64,000 nt of DNA from Paenibacillus kribbensis (GTDB taxonomy: Bacteria > Bacillota > Bacilli > Paenibacillales > Paenibacillaceae). Shown here one piece after another: positions 26,924 through 36,735 of the stretch. Each line of letters begins with the position of its first letter. The first letter of the stretch is position 1. Both the position numbers and the translations under genes were made by a program. Below the pieces are notes generated by a model. It saw only the letters and a list, made by a program, of their open reading frames with translations, searched no databases and was not told the origin of the DNA. The stretch is from the NCBI RefSeq assembly GCF_002240415.1, contig NZ_CP020028.1, positions 5,331,501 to 5,395,500 on the forward strand. The letters run 5' to 3'.

Positions 26924-27190
26924 GTGGTAGTGTTGACAAGACACCAAAAGTTATTGACGTTGAATTTGTTTCTATTAACCTTTGTGCTGGGGACGAGCGA
27001 ATTTGTTATTGTTGGGCTGCTTACAGAAGTAGCGGCTGAATTGCAACTCGACATATCAACGGTCGGGGCGCTTGTATCGGCGTTTGCCTTGTCGTTTGCC
27101 GAGCAGCTGCCTGCTGCTTTTCTTTTATCTCGATTATGTACCAATTGGTATTTAATGTGGCTGATCAATACGGAGGGATACTATGTCTAA
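26924..27190 (+). pseudogene. N-terminal remnant of an MFS transporter
   Basis: From GTG 26924 (after a GGAGGGGGAG ribosome binding site) the frame encodes TRHQKLLTLNLFLLTFVLGT, a second hydrophobic span and STVGALVSAFALSFA, about two of twelve helices. It then runs into unrelated sequence and stops at 27190. The start of the next MFS gene overlaps its end. A deletion removed the rest. Confidence 0.75.
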
Positions 27191-28382
27191 GGTTGCTTTG
27201 AATCAAGCCGAACCGTCGAAAGCTAGCATTCGCAGCTGGCTGGCGATCGTTGTTCTCGGCATTGCCATGTTTACTATTGTTGCCACTGAATTCGCTCCGA
27301 TCGGACTGCTATCGTTTATCGCTTCCGATCTTGGGCGCAGTCCCGCAACGGTAGGGCTCATCGTGACGGCCTATGCGCTGATTGGTGCAGGCAGCGCGTT
27401 GCTGTCCGCCGTACTGCCGAACCACTTCCCGCGGAAGCCGCTGCTAATCGGGCTAATGTTAGTGCTGGCTGCCGCAAACGGACTTGCGATGATCGCCCAT
27501 TCGTTTCCGGTTCTGATGCTGGCGCGGGTTATCGGGGCGCTATCGCATGGCGTTTTCTGGGCAATGGTGGCCGCGCTTGCGACACAGATGGCTCCTCCGA
27601 ACCGGAAGGGCCTTGCGACTTCGATCGTTTTCGGCGGCATGTCGATTGCAAACGTGCTGGGTGTTCCGCTGCTCAACCTGATCGGACAGACGTGGGGCTG
27701 GCGTTTGGCATTTGGCATCCTCTTCGCGGCCAGCATGCTCACGGCGCTGTTAATGGCCATCGTGCTGCCGCAAATAAAGGCCGAAGGATCGGTCGGATTC
27801 GCCACCCTGGCCAGTGTGCTGCGTAGTGGGAGGCTGTGGCGTGTCTATACGGTGGCGATCTTCACGGTAGCTGCGCATTTTGGAGCGTTCACCTACATCG
27901 AGCCGTATCTGAGAAACGTCCCTGGCATTGCTCCCGCTATGATCGCCGCTCTGCTCTTTGGCTTCGGGGTCGCCGGCTTGCTCGGAAATGTGCTTACCGG
28001 GGCGCTGATCGACCGCTTCATGAAGACGGTTATCGCCGTATCACTACTGCTTATGTGCATATCGCTCATTGGTCTGGGCACGTTCGGGCTCAGCTCCGGG
28101 GTATGGCCAGTACTGGCTCTGCTCGTTGTTTGGGGCACGGCAATCTCGATACTTTTTATTGGTATCCAGACATGGGTATTGCGAACAGGTGGGGCGGCGG
28201 CTATCCCGGCGTCAGCCGTGTATACGACCGTGTTCAACTCCTCTTCCGGCGTGGGAGCCGTTCTAGGTGCATTCGTTTTGAACAATGCCGGTTTGTCTTC
28301 CATTATGACCTCGGCCGGTCTGGTTATCGTCATGGCTTTTACTATCGTTGTTTTGGATCGTGGGGTGAGGAAGACATCATAA
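27183..28382 (+). CDS. MFS efflux transporter (AraJ/PbuE-like DHA1)
   Basis: A 399-aa 12-span permease: FTIVATEFAPIGLLSFIASD is typical of sugar-efflux or purine-efflux-like DHA1 proteins, and motif C-like GVFWAMVAALATQM is present. GGAGGG precedes ATG 27183. It is likely part of the MerR-controlled transcript starting near 26040. The substrate is unknown. Confidence 0.88.
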   Translation: MSKVALNQAEPSKASIRSWLAIVVLGIAMFTIVATEFAPIGLLSFIASDLGRSPATVGLIVTAYALIGAGSALLSAVLPNHFPRKPLLIGLMLVLAAANGLAMIAHSFPVLMLARVIGALSHGVFWAMVAALATQMAPPNRKGLATSIVFGGMSIANVLGVPLLNLIGQTWGWRLAFGILFAASMLTALLMAIVLPQIKAEGSVGFATLASVLRSGRLWRVYTVAIFTVAAHFGAFTYIEPYLRNVPGIAPAMIAALLFGFGVAGLLGNVLTGALIDRFMKTVIAVSLLLMCISLIGLGTFGLSSGVWPVLALLVVWGTAISILFIGIQTWVLRTGGAAAIPASAVYTTVFNSSSGVGAVLGAFVLNNAGLSSIMTSAGLVIVMAFTIVVLDRGVRKTS

Positions 28383-28562
28383 CGCTGGGGAGGATGTGGA
28401 GCCCAGAAAAGCTTCGTCTTCGGTACCAATAGCGTGACGGGTAACCGATATGCGGGCAAGTTGCTCGGCAAGCATTTATCGAGAACTGGTCAGTATCATT
28501 TGGGTATGATCATCGTTCGGACTCACTAAAAAGAATTTCAGTGGTGCAGAGGGGCTAAAGGT

Positions 28563-29086
28563 ATGAGCAAAATTCAGGAGTTTAAAGTATTACATGAATC
28601 AAACGAGCTTTTATTGTTAGGAAATGCATGGGACTTGTTTTCTGCGTTGTCTCTGGAGAAAGCCGGATTCAAAGCTATCGGTACGACCAGTTGGGGAATA
28701 GCAAAAAGCTTGGGTTATCCAGATGGTGAAAGGATTGAATTTGACACAATATTAAATCGCATAAAAACGATATTGGATCATGTAAACATCCCTGTTTCTG
28801 CCGACATAGAGTCGGGTTATGGAAAAGATGAGAAAACGATAGTCGAGAATGTATTGAAACTTGCGGATATAGGCGTTGCGGGGATCAATATAGAGGATTC
28901 TTGCAAGGATCAAGCAGGACTCAAACCATTGAACGAACAATGCAAGCTTTTATCGAATATAAGAATGGCATTAGAGAAGAGCGGCTAAGTCTCGGCGGCG
29001 CCATATATCGGAAGCTTCAAGCGTTACTGGACACGTGCGCGGCTCATATTTATGAATCTCAGGATACGTCTTTGCTATTCGATTGA
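28563..29086 (+). pseudogene. Isocitrate lyase/PEP mutase-family gene with internal deletion
   Basis: The first 135 residues match the ICL/PEPM barrel (LLLGNAWDLFSALSLEKAGF, ADIESGYG, GVAGINIEDS) but the frame stops at 28988. A second frame through 29086 contains RLSLGGAIYRKLQALLDTCA, the family C-terminus. Roughly 60-80 residues of the middle are missing and the frame is shifted. The catalytic Cys loop region is lost. Confidence 0.8.
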
Positions 29087-29138
29087 ATACAGAAAGGATA
29101 AACCTGTAGCCATTGCCACCGGTTAAGTCCTGTTTGAG

Positions 29139-29380
29139 ATGGAGGCGACCCAAAGCCACTCCAATCCCCAAGGAACACTAAATGGAGGCGTAACAAGTAC
29201 GCTTGCAGACATTGCGATAGGCGTGGCTTTCGGGACAACCCTTCAACCGGAGGAGAGTTTTACGACCATTGAATTAAAAATAAATTTTTTGACGAGAACC
29301 AAAGTCTTGTGGCCTATGCAACAAGTACTTGCATGATCCTTCGTGGAGATAAAGCAAACACTAGCCCTCAACAGCGCGGT
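29139..29380 (+). pseudogene. PaaI/hotdog-fold thioesterase fragment
   Basis: The frame encodes HSNPQGTLNGGVTSTLADIA and EESFTTIELKINFLTRTK, the hotdog signature, but lacks the N-terminus. It goes out of frame near 29310, after which another frame reads TSTCMILRGDKA, the expected C-terminus. It is a decayed gene in a cluster of relics. Confidence 0.75.
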
Positions 29381-29424
29381 TCCTCTTAGGCCGCGTCTTT
29401 TGTATTCCCTTCATAGCGAACGAT

Positions 29425-29794
29425 AAAAAGAATTTCTTTCTACAACGTATCCAGAAATCCGGGTAAGTAAGTTTGAAATGTCTCCAAATCGATGCTCATA
29501 TACTTCGCTTGAGCTTCTTTTCGTACCTTGATCAATTTCGCCTCCTTTAAAGTACGCAAGTGGTACGAAGTATTCGATTTCGTAGTATCGCGAATGTGTC
29601 CTACTTCTCCACAATTCATCTCCTTTTTGCTGACGTATAGAGTTCGTATAATGTCCAATCTTGTTTCATCAGCTAATGCCTTAAATATTTTGACTCTGAG
29701 CTCATCATTTATTATTTTTTGAGTAGTCATAAAACCATTGTACTAAGATACCGCTACAAATCAAGTCTTTAGATAAATACCACCATAAAATCCG
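29425..29794 (-). repeat. Right copy of ArsR-locus direct repeat
   Basis: The full-length version of the 22327-22577 repeat, including the intact ArsR gene and about 65 bp of its promoter side. Confidence 0.9.
29440..29730 (-). CDS. ArsR-family winged-helix repressor
   Basis: A 96-aa protein with MTTQKIINDELRVKIFKALA, DETRLDIIRTLYVSKKEMNC and a recognition helix SNTSYHLRTLKEAKLIKVRK. No obvious metal-binding ELCVCDL Cys motif, only one Cys near the HTH, so it may not be a metal sensor. Its intact MFS partner is beside the broken copy 7 kb away; downstream of this copy lie only relics. Confidence 0.88.
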   Translation of the reverse strand: MTTQKIINDELRVKIFKALADETRLDIIRTLYVSKKEMNCGEVGHIRDTTKSNTSYHLRTLKEAKLIKVRKEAQAKYMSIDLETFQTYLPGFLDTL

Positions 29795-30067
29795 AATACC
29801 TATAAAAAATATAGGCTGAACTTAAAAAATGCGCATGTAAAACGGAGTGGGTGGAATGGTGCTATAAAAAATACCTAAATCCAAAAAAAGTACAAATGTA
29901 AGCGGTGCCTTTTTTGATAATTGATAATAATAAGACAAATCCGTATAAAGATATTCCTAACTACCCACAAAGCAAGGATGATAAACTAGATTCATAAATA
30001 AGGTAACCGCTTTCAAAAAGCTTTACATGATGAGCAGCTTATAAAAAAAGAGTAGGGGTTGAACGAA
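29795..30067 (+). promoter_or_regulatory. Leader region of the sugar ABC operon, with cre-like site
   Basis: AT-rich leader. GGTAACCGCTTTCA at 30002-30015 (reverse complement TGAAAGCGGTTACC) fits the CcpA cre pattern TGWNANCGNTNWCA except the last base. A weaker TGTAAGCGGTGCCT lies at about 29896-29909. Catabolite repression of the operon is inferred. Confidence 0.5.
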
Positions 30068-31357
30068 ATGAAAAAAATGTCTTTTCTTTTGCTGATCGCA
30101 AGCTTGATCTTGCTATCTGCGTGTTCCAGCAATACTGAGAAAGCAGCTACGACCACAGATTCAGGCAAAAAAGAAATCACCGTCTGGGCTTGGGACCCGA
30201 ACTTCAATATCGCGGCCCTGAAGCTGGCAAAAGATCGCTACGTTGCCAAACATCCTGATGTAAACGTAAACATTGTTGAATATGCTCAAAATGATATCGT
30301 ACAAAAAATGAATGCCGGCCTCAACTCCGGTTCTACCAAGGGATTGCCAAACGTGGTTCTGATCGAGGATTACCGGGCACAGAACTTCCTGCAAGCCTAT
30401 CCGGATTCCTTCCATGATATGAGCAGCTCGATCAAAGCATCCGACTTCGCCGATTACAAAATCGGACCAACCAGCTACAACGGCAAGCAGTATGGTGTTC
30501 CATTCGACTCCGGTGTTATGGGTCTGTATGTAAGAACGGACTATCTGGAACAAGCCGGCTACAAAGTAGCTGATCTGACCAATATTGATTGGGACAAATT
30601 CATTGAAATCGGTAAAGCCGTAAAACAAAAAACAGGTAAAGAAATGCTCACTCAAGATCCGAACGACCTCGGTCTGATCCGTGGTATGATCCAATCCGCA
30701 GGTTCTTGGTACCTGAAAGAAGACGGTAAAACACCAAACCTGGCAGGCAATGCAGCTCTGAAAGAAGCGCTCTTGACGTACAAATCCTTGTTCGATGCAA
30801 ATATTGTTAAAATGAATGCCGACTGGAGTCAATTCCTGGCAGCCTTCAATAGCGGTGCAGTTGCTTCTGTACCTACAGGTAACTGGATTACGCCTTCGAT
30901 CAAAGCAGAAGCTTCACAATCGGGTAAATGGGCTGTTGTTCCTTTCCCTAAATTGAAAAATGTACCTGAATCCGTGAATGCTTCCAGTCTCGGCGGCAGC
31001 TCCTGGTATGTCCTCAACTCGGACGGTCAAGATACCGCTGCTGATTTCCTGAAAGAAACATTCGGTTCAGATCAAGAGCTGTATCAAGATATGCTGAGCA
31101 AAATTGGAATTGTCGGTTCATTAAACGCAGCTTCCAGCGGTAAAGCTTATGACGTGGCAGATCCGTACTTCGGTGGCGACAAAGTTTACAAGAAATTCGC
31201 AGAATGGACCAAACAAGTTCCAAAAGTCAACTATGGCCTGCATACGTATGCCATTGAGGACATCATGACCGTTGAGATTCAAAACTACCTGAACGGCAAA
31301 GATGTAGACGCAGTTCTGAAAGATGCTCAAGGACAGGCAGAAGCACAGCTTAAATAA
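30068..31357 (+). CDS. ABC sugar transporter, substrate-binding lipoprotein
   Basis: A 429-aa family 1 solute-binding lipoprotein with lipobox LLSAC (Cys19) after a hydrophobic signal, then the standard two-lobed fold. An in-frame TTG lies 9 bp upstream, but AGGGG spacing favours ATG 30068. It is first in an operon with two permeases and a beta-galactosidase, so the likely ligand is a beta-galactoside or related oligosaccharide. No ATPase is in the cluster; a shared MsmX-type ATPase is expected, as in many Firmicute CUT1 importers. Confidence 0.93.
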   Translation: MKKMSFLLLIASLILLSACSSNTEKAATTTDSGKKEITVWAWDPNFNIAALKLAKDRYVAKHPDVNVNIVEYAQNDIVQKMNAGLNSGSTKGLPNVVLIEDYRAQNFLQAYPDSFHDMSSSIKASDFADYKIGPTSYNGKQYGVPFDSGVMGLYVRTDYLEQAGYKVADLTNIDWDKFIEIGKAVKQKTGKEMLTQDPNDLGLIRGMIQSAGSWYLKEDGKTPNLAGNAALKEALLTYKSLFDANIVKMNADWSQFLAAFNSGAVASVPTGNWITPSIKAEASQSGKWAVVPFPKLKNVPESVNASSLGGSSWYVLNSDGQDTAADFLKETFGSDQELYQDMLSKIGIVGSLNAASSGKAYDVADPYFGGDKVYKKFAEWTKQVPKVNYGLHTYAIEDIMTVEIQNYLNGKDVDAVLKDAQGQAEAQLK

Positions 31358-31453
31358 GACAGTCCATGTAGCCAAGGCTAAACAATAAAACGATAAGCAC
31401 TTAAAACCTTGGGCTTGCGAGTTCAAGGTTTTAATGCTGTATAGGGAGTTGAT

Positions 31454-32356
31454 ATGGTTATGAAGACAGCCGCGCCCAAAATGACTACAACACGTCTCAA
31501 AGCAGGTATGACAGGATGGTTGTTCATATCCATCGCAGTGATCATGATTGCGGCCTTTTATTTTTACCCGATGATTCAGGCGCTTATCTTGTCTTTCAAG
31601 ACAGGTACAGGGTCTAATCTGACCTTTAACGGTATTGATAACTACAAGCGTCTGTTTACGGACAGCATGTTTATAACCGCCGTGAAAAATACGTTTATCT
31701 ATTTAATTTTCCAGGTGCCTTTGATGGTTATTCTGGCACTGTTCATTTCAGTATTGCTGAATGATAAAAATCTGAAATTCAAAGGCTTTTTTCGCACAGC
31801 CATCTTCTTGCCTTGTATTACATCGCTGGTAGCCTATTCCGTTGTATTCAAGTATTTGTTCTCGGCTGATGGTCTGGTCAATTCCCTATTGCTGAATCTG
31901 CACGTGATCGGCACGCCGATCCAATGGATTACGGACCCCTTCTGGGCCAAGGTTACGATTATTATCGCGATCACATGGCGCTGGACCGGGTACAATATGA
32001 TCTTTTACCTGTCCGGTCTTCAAAATATTGACAGTTCCATCTATGAAGCAGCCCGTATTGACGGTGCTTCCCCGATCCGACAGTTTTTCAGCATTACTGT
32101 TCCGCTGCTTAAACCGATTATCCTGTTCACCTCGATTACATCGACCATTGGTACACTTCAGCTCTTTGATGAAATTATGAATATTACCAAGGGTGGACCA
32201 GGCAACGCGACATCTTCTATTTCGCAATATATTTACAACCTGTCCTTCAAGTATTCATCCGACTTTGGTTATGCGGCGACCGTCTCCTACTCCATCGTCA
32301 TCATGATCATTATCTTGTCGATTATCCAGTTCAAAGTGGCAGGTGAGAAAAAATGA
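31454..32356 (+). CDS. ABC sugar permease, MalF/LacF type
   Basis: A 300-aa inner-membrane permease with six hydrophobic spans and the cytoplasmic EAA loop YEAARIDGASPIRQFFSITV that docks the ATPase. AGGGAG precedes ATG 31454. It ends overlapping the next permease by 4 bp (ATGA). Confidence 0.93.
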   Translation: MVMKTAAPKMTTTRLKAGMTGWLFISIAVIMIAAFYFYPMIQALILSFKTGTGSNLTFNGIDNYKRLFTDSMFITAVKNTFIYLIFQVPLMVILALFISVLLNDKNLKFKGFFRTAIFLPCITSLVAYSVVFKYLFSADGLVNSLLLNLHVIGTPIQWITDPFWAKVTIIIAITWRWTGYNMIFYLSGLQNIDSSIYEAARIDGASPIRQFFSITVPLLKPIILFTSITSTIGTLQLFDEIMNITKGGPGNATSSISQYIYNLSFKYSSDFGYAATVSYSIVIMIIILSIIQFKVAGEKK

Positions 32357-33177
32357 TGAAAACGAAAAGATTATTTACGTATGCCTTTCTGATCATTGTA
32401 TCGTTCGTTTCCATTTTCCCGTTCCTGTGGATGCTGTCCAGTTCCACCAACCTGTCGGTCGATGTGACGAAAGGCAAGCTCCTGCCCGGCTCTCATCTCA
32501 TGGATAATATGCATAGTCTGCTGGAAAAGGTGGATATCGTTACAGCACTAAGCAATTCTGCAAAAGTCTCAATCTCAACTACACTGCTGGCTATGCTGAT
32601 TGCATCCCTGGCCGGCTATGGCTTTGAAATTTACAGAAGTAGAGCCAAAGACGTGGTCTTCAATATTCTGCTGATGTCGATGATGATTCCGTTTGCGGCG
32701 ATCATGATCCCGCTTTACCGGATGTTCGGCAGTATTTCCAATGTGATGCCTTGGATCGGTATTGATACACTCTCATCTGTTGTCATTCCGACCGTCACTA
32801 CGGCGTTCCTGATCTTCTTTTTCCGCCAAAGCACCAAGATGTTTCCGAAGGATCTGCTTGAAGCAGGCCGTATGGATGGATTGTCCGAGTTGGGTCTGTT
32901 CTTCCGGGTATACATGCCTACGATGAAAACAACCTATGCTGCTGCTGCAATCATCACGTTCATGTCCAGCTGGAACAACTACCTCTGGCCTCTGATCGTG
33001 CTGCAAACGCCCGAGAATCAAACCATCCCGCTGTTGATCTCGAACCTCGGCTCCAGCTATGCACCTGATTACGGTGTCATCATGATCGCTATCGTCCTGT
33101 CCACACTGCCGACTGCACTGGTATTCTTCCTGATGCAGAAGCACTTTGTAGCGGGCATGGTTGGCTCGGTAAAATAA
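32353..33177 (+). CDS. ABC sugar permease, MalG/LacG type
   Basis: A 274-aa permease with six spans and EAA loop LLEAGRMDGLSELGLFFRVY. It overlaps the partner permease by 4 bp, showing translational coupling. Together they form the CUT1 membrane channel. Confidence 0.93.
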   Translation: MMKTKRLFTYAFLIIVSFVSIFPFLWMLSSSTNLSVDVTKGKLLPGSHLMDNMHSLLEKVDIVTALSNSAKVSISTTLLAMLIASLAGYGFEIYRSRAKDVVFNILLMSMMIPFAAIMIPLYRMFGSISNVMPWIGIDTLSSVVIPTVTTAFLIFFFRQSTKMFPKDLLEAGRMDGLSELGLFFRVYMPTMKTTYAAAAIITFMSSWNNYLWPLIVLQTPENQTIPLLISNLGSSYAPDYGVIMIAIVLSTLPTALVFFLMQKHFVAGMVGSVK

Positions 33178-33237
33178 CAGATTTTTGAACGGATCACCGA
33201 TACCTTCATTTCATTTTAAAAATAAGGAGTGTTCGCC

Positions 33238-36200
33238 TTGACCATCCGTATCCCCAGTCTGGACTGGCTCACCGATGTGACCAAGTTCGCGGTAAATCGG
33301 CTGCCAGCCTATTCCGATCATAAATATTACGCCACGCTTCAGGAAGCAGAGCACCAGGCCGATATGGCCTGGCGCCATAGCCTGAATGGGAACTGGAAGT
33401 TCAACTATGCAACGAACCCGGCCAGTCGTCCGGTGGAATTCTATGCCCCTGGCTTTGAGTATGGCGGCTGGAGCGATATCCAGGTGCCGGGCCATATCCA
33501 GACGCAAGGTTTCGGCCAAATGCAATACGTGAATACGATGTATCCGTGGGACGGACATTCGGACGTTCGCCCACCGCATATTCCAGAGGATCACAACCCG
33601 GTAGGAAGCTATATTAAAAGCTTTGTTTTACCGCAAAATATGAGCTCCGACGGGCAACCTGTGTTTATTTCTTTTCAGGGCGTCGAATCGGCCTTTTATG
33701 TGTGGTTAAATGGAAGCTTTGTCGGCTACAGCGAGGACAGCTTTACACCGTCTGATTTTGAATTGACACCGTTCCTGCAAGCCGGCGAAAACAAGCTGGC
33801 GGTAGAGGTATATCAAAGAAGTACCGGAGCGTGGCTGGAGGATCAGGATTTCTGGCGTTTTTCCGGCATTTTCAGAGACGTATATCTGTACACGATTCCT
33901 CATGTTCACGTACGCGACCTGCATGTGAAGGCTGACTTGGATGCCTCCTACACCCAGGGTCTGCTGGAGCTGGAATTGAGCCTGGAAAAACCGGCAACGG
34001 CCTATGCAACCGTCGATGTGAAGGATATTGCTGGCCAGATAGTAGCCTCTTTGAAGGCCGACTTTACAGATGGCAAGGCTTTGCTGTCTGCAAGCCTGGA
34101 GCAAGTACAGCGCTGGAGCGCGGAAAAGCCCTATTTGTACACGTTATTCATTCAAATTTATGATGCCGATGGAACACTCGTGGAGGTTATCCCGCAAAGG
34201 ATCGGCTTCCGCAAATTCGAGATGCTCAACAAGGTCATGCACCTGAACGGCAAACGCATCGTCTTTAAGGGTGTAAACCGACATGAATTTAACGCACGCA
34301 CCGGACGTGCCATTTCCCGTGAAGATATGCTGTGGGATATCCGAACACTCAAGCAAAACAATATGAATGCTGTCCGTACCTCTCATTATCCGAATCAGAC
34401 CCTATGGTATGAGCTGTGCGATGAGTACGGGGTATACGTAATTGACGAGATGAATTTGGAGACACATGGCTCCTGGCAAAAGCTCGGCGCAGTTGAGCCT
34501 TCCTGGAATATTCCCGCCAATCTGCCCGAATGGCAGGATATTGTTATGGATCGTGCCATTTCCATGCTGGAACGGGATAAAAACCATCCGTCCATTCTGA
34601 TCTGGTCCTGCGGCAATGAATCATACGCGGGTGAAGTGCTGCGCAACGTAGCCAACTATTTCCGCGCCGCCGATCCAAGCCGTCTAGTGCACTACGAAGG
34701 CGTATTCCACAACCGTACGTACGATGACACCAGCGATATGGAGAGCCGGATGTACGCCAAGCCCGCTGATATCGAGCAGTATTTGAACGACAATCCGCAA
34801 AAACCGTATATCAGTTGCGAGTACATGCATGCGATGGGTAATTCCGTAGGCGGCATGCACAAATATACCGAGCTGGAGAACAAATACGAGCTGTATCAAG
34901 GCGGTTTTATTTGGGATTACATTGATCAGGCGGTCATGAAAAAAGATCGCTATGGACGCGAGTACCTCGCTATCGGCGGCGACTTTGACGATCGTGCCAC
35001 AGACTACGGCTTCTGTACGGACGGCATTGTCTATGCGGACCGGAAGGTTTCGCCGAAGATGCAGGAGGTCAAATTCCTGTACCAAAATCTGAAGCTCAGC
35101 CCTGATCGGAACGGCGTAACCATTCGCAACGAAAACCTGTTCGAGGGAACGAGCGATTACGAGTTGGTATACAGCTTGCTGCATGAAGGCCAAGAGATCG
35201 CACGAAATGTGAGTCATGTGGATGTGGCGGCTCAGACCGAAGCCTATATTCCACTGACGTTCCCAAGTACAGACGGGAAGCCTGGGGAATATGTCATTCA
35301 CACGGCGCTTGTTTTGAAGGAAGCCACGCTCTGGGCTGAGGCCGGGCATGAAGTAGCCTTTGGACAGCATATTTTCATCGTGGAAGATTCAAAACCGCTG
35401 AAAGCCACTACGGGTGGTGTTCTGCGAGTGGTACATGGCGATGTGAATATCGGTGTTCACGGCACAGATTTCAGTATCATGTTCTCCAAAGGAGCAGGCA
35501 GTCTGACCTCGCTGCGTTACGCCGGACGCGAGATGATCGCTATGCCTCCTGCCCCGTTGTTCTGGCGTGCAACCACGGACAATGATCGGGGAACCGCGCT
35601 GGGCTTTGAAGCCGGGGGCTGGTTCGCTGCGAGTCTGACACGTAAATGTGTGGGCATCGAGGTCACGGAAGAGCAGACAGACCGTGTGACCGTTACATTC
35701 CGCTACACATTAAGCATTCATGCAGGCGTACAAGTATCGGTAGCCTATACCGTCTTGGCCGATGGCAGTCTGAACGTAAAATCCACCTATGAAGGCGTAT
35801 CAGGATTGCCTAACCTGCCGATCTTTGCCCTTTCGTTCAAGGTTCCGGCGGACTACCGCCATCTGGACTGGTACGCGATGGGACCGGAGGAGAATTACAT
35901 CGACCGTGCCTTCGGCGCGAGACTTGGCGTATTCCGCAACGAAGCTGCGGATAACGTATCCGGCTATGTCGTGCCACAGGAATCCGGCAACCGTACAGGC
36001 GTTCGCCGTGTCGATATTACCGACGATTCCCGGCGAGGCATTCGCATTACCGCACCTGCCACCGCGCCTGTGGAATGCAATATTTCGCCGTATACAGCGT
36101 TTGAGCTGGAAAGTGCATACCATCTGTATGAACTGCCCAACGTGTATTACACCGTTGTCACTGTAGCTGGCAAGCAGATGGGCGTAGGCGGCGACGATAG

Positions 36201-36282
36201 CTGGGGCGCTCCCGTACATGAGGAATACCAGATTTCAGCCGATCAGAAGCTGGAATTTGAGTTTACTGTGCAACGGGTATAA
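33238..36282 (+). CDS. lacZ: GH2 beta-galactosidase
   Basis: A 1014-aa LacZ-type enzyme that hydrolyses beta-galactosides such as lactose or plant galactan oligomers. Five GH2-type domains are recognisable in order: sugar-binding, immunoglobulin-like, TIM barrel, a linker domain and the Bgal small-chain domain. Acid/base E461 is in SCGNES and nucleophile E528 in CEYMHAMGNS. AAGGAG with 8-nt spacing picks TTG 33238; the in-frame GTG at 33229 overlaps the ribosome binding site. It is the last gene of the sugar ABC operon and cytoplasmic (no signal). Its last 57 bp recur as a relic at 50832-50888. Confidence 0.95.
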   Translation: MTIRIPSLDWLTDVTKFAVNRLPAYSDHKYYATLQEAEHQADMAWRHSLNGNWKFNYATNPASRPVEFYAPGFEYGGWSDIQVPGHIQTQGFGQMQYVNTMYPWDGHSDVRPPHIPEDHNPVGSYIKSFVLPQNMSSDGQPVFISFQGVESAFYVWLNGSFVGYSEDSFTPSDFELTPFLQAGENKLAVEVYQRSTGAWLEDQDFWRFSGIFRDVYLYTIPHVHVRDLHVKADLDASYTQGLLELELSLEKPATAYATVDVKDIAGQIVASLKADFTDGKALLSASLEQVQRWSAEKPYLYTLFIQIYDADGTLVEVIPQRIGFRKFEMLNKVMHLNGKRIVFKGVNRHEFNARTGRAISREDMLWDIRTLKQNNMNAVRTSHYPNQTLWYELCDEYGVYVIDEMNLETHGSWQKLGAVEPSWNIPANLPEWQDIVMDRAISMLERDKNHPSILIWSCGNESYAGEVLRNVANYFRAADPSRLVHYEGVFHNRTYDDTSDMESRMYAKPADIEQYLNDNPQKPYISCEYMHAMGNSVGGMHKYTELENKYELYQGGFIWDYIDQAVMKKDRYGREYLAIGGDFDDRATDYGFCTDGIVYADRKVSPKMQEVKFLYQNLKLSPDRNGVTIRNENLFEGTSDYELVYSLLHEGQEIARNVSHVDVAAQTEAYIPLTFPSTDGKPGEYVIHTALVLKEATLWAEAGHEVAFGQHIFIVEDSKPLKATTGGVLRVVHGDVNIGVHGTDFSIMFSKGAGSLTSLRYAGREMIAMPPAPLFWRATTDNDRGTALGFEAGGWFAASLTRKCVGIEVTEEQTDRVTVTFRYTLSIHAGVQVSVAYTVLADGSLNVKSTYEGVSGLPNLPIFALSFKVPADYRHLDWYAMGPEENYIDRAFGARLGVFRNEAADNVSGYVVPQESGNRTGVRRVDITDDSRRGIRITAPATAPVECNISPYTAFELESAYHLYELPNVYYTVVTVAGKQMGVGGDDSWGAPVHEEYQISADQKLEFEFTVQRV

Positions 36283-36318
36283 ATAAATATTGAGTGGATG
36301 CCGGTCTCTCCTTTCTTG

Positions 36319-36361
36319 CCAGCCTGTCTGTTACAGGTACTCAGGCTGGTTAAAACCAGCC
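36319..36361 (+). promoter_or_regulatory. Mutually exclusive hairpins after lacZ
   Basis: CAGGCTGG (36342-36349) can pair with CCAGCCTG (36319-36326), while the overlapping GGCTGGTT (36345-36352) can pair with AACCAGCC (36354-36361). Only one stem can form at a time. It may be a processing or decay signal; no downstream plus-strand gene is evident. Confidence 0.5.
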
Positions 36362-36385
36362 TTCGGGGTTTGAACTAGCTCCATG

Positions 36386-36429
36386 AAATCAAGGGTGTTC
36401 CTGGATCGCTACAGAAACACCCTTGATTT
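36386..36429. terminator. Strong 14-bp hairpin, operon terminator
   Basis: AAATCAAGGGTGTT pairs perfectly with AACACCCTTGATTT around a 16-nt loop. The T-rich right arm is followed by TCTCTAAT. Probable end of the ABC-lacZ transcript. Confidence 0.75.
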
Positions 36430-36701
36430 CTCTAATAAATTACGACTATATTAAAACTGGTGTCCATAATCAACTACTGTATACATATCGAGTAGAATCT
36501 TCTGAAGCAACAGGCTTGTCCCAATGCTTTTCATGAAAAATTCAATTCAGATCACATATACTGTGACTTCGCCTTTATCGTCTGGAGCTAAATACTCTGC
36601 CAGATTGGGTCATGTAAACCGATAGATACCAGGATGAAAATATATTTGTTCGTTTTTCGAACAAAAACAACCAACTGCAGGAACTGGCACAAGTAACACT
36701 A
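36430..36701. other. Intergenic region with a decayed minus-strand frame
   Basis: On the minus strand near 36640-36545 a frame broken by one TGA reads GIYRFT then PNLAEYLAPDDKGEVTVYVI, which looks like the C-terminus of an extracellular beta-sheet domain. No intact gene is present. Confidence 0.35.
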
Positions 36702-36735
36702 AAAGACGCTTCCGGTTTTCCGGAAAACGTCTTTA
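36702..36735 (-). terminator. Terminator of the 94-aa gene
   Basis: AAAGACG-TTCCGG pairs with CCGGAA-ACGTCTTT around TTTT. For the minus strand the last arm is followed by T-rich sequence. It overlaps the stop codon at 36733. Confidence 0.7.

Noticed and set aside
29440..29730. Arsenic or metal resistance locus
   Set aside because: The ArsR protein lacks the usual paired-Cys metal site, and no ars or cad genes are present.
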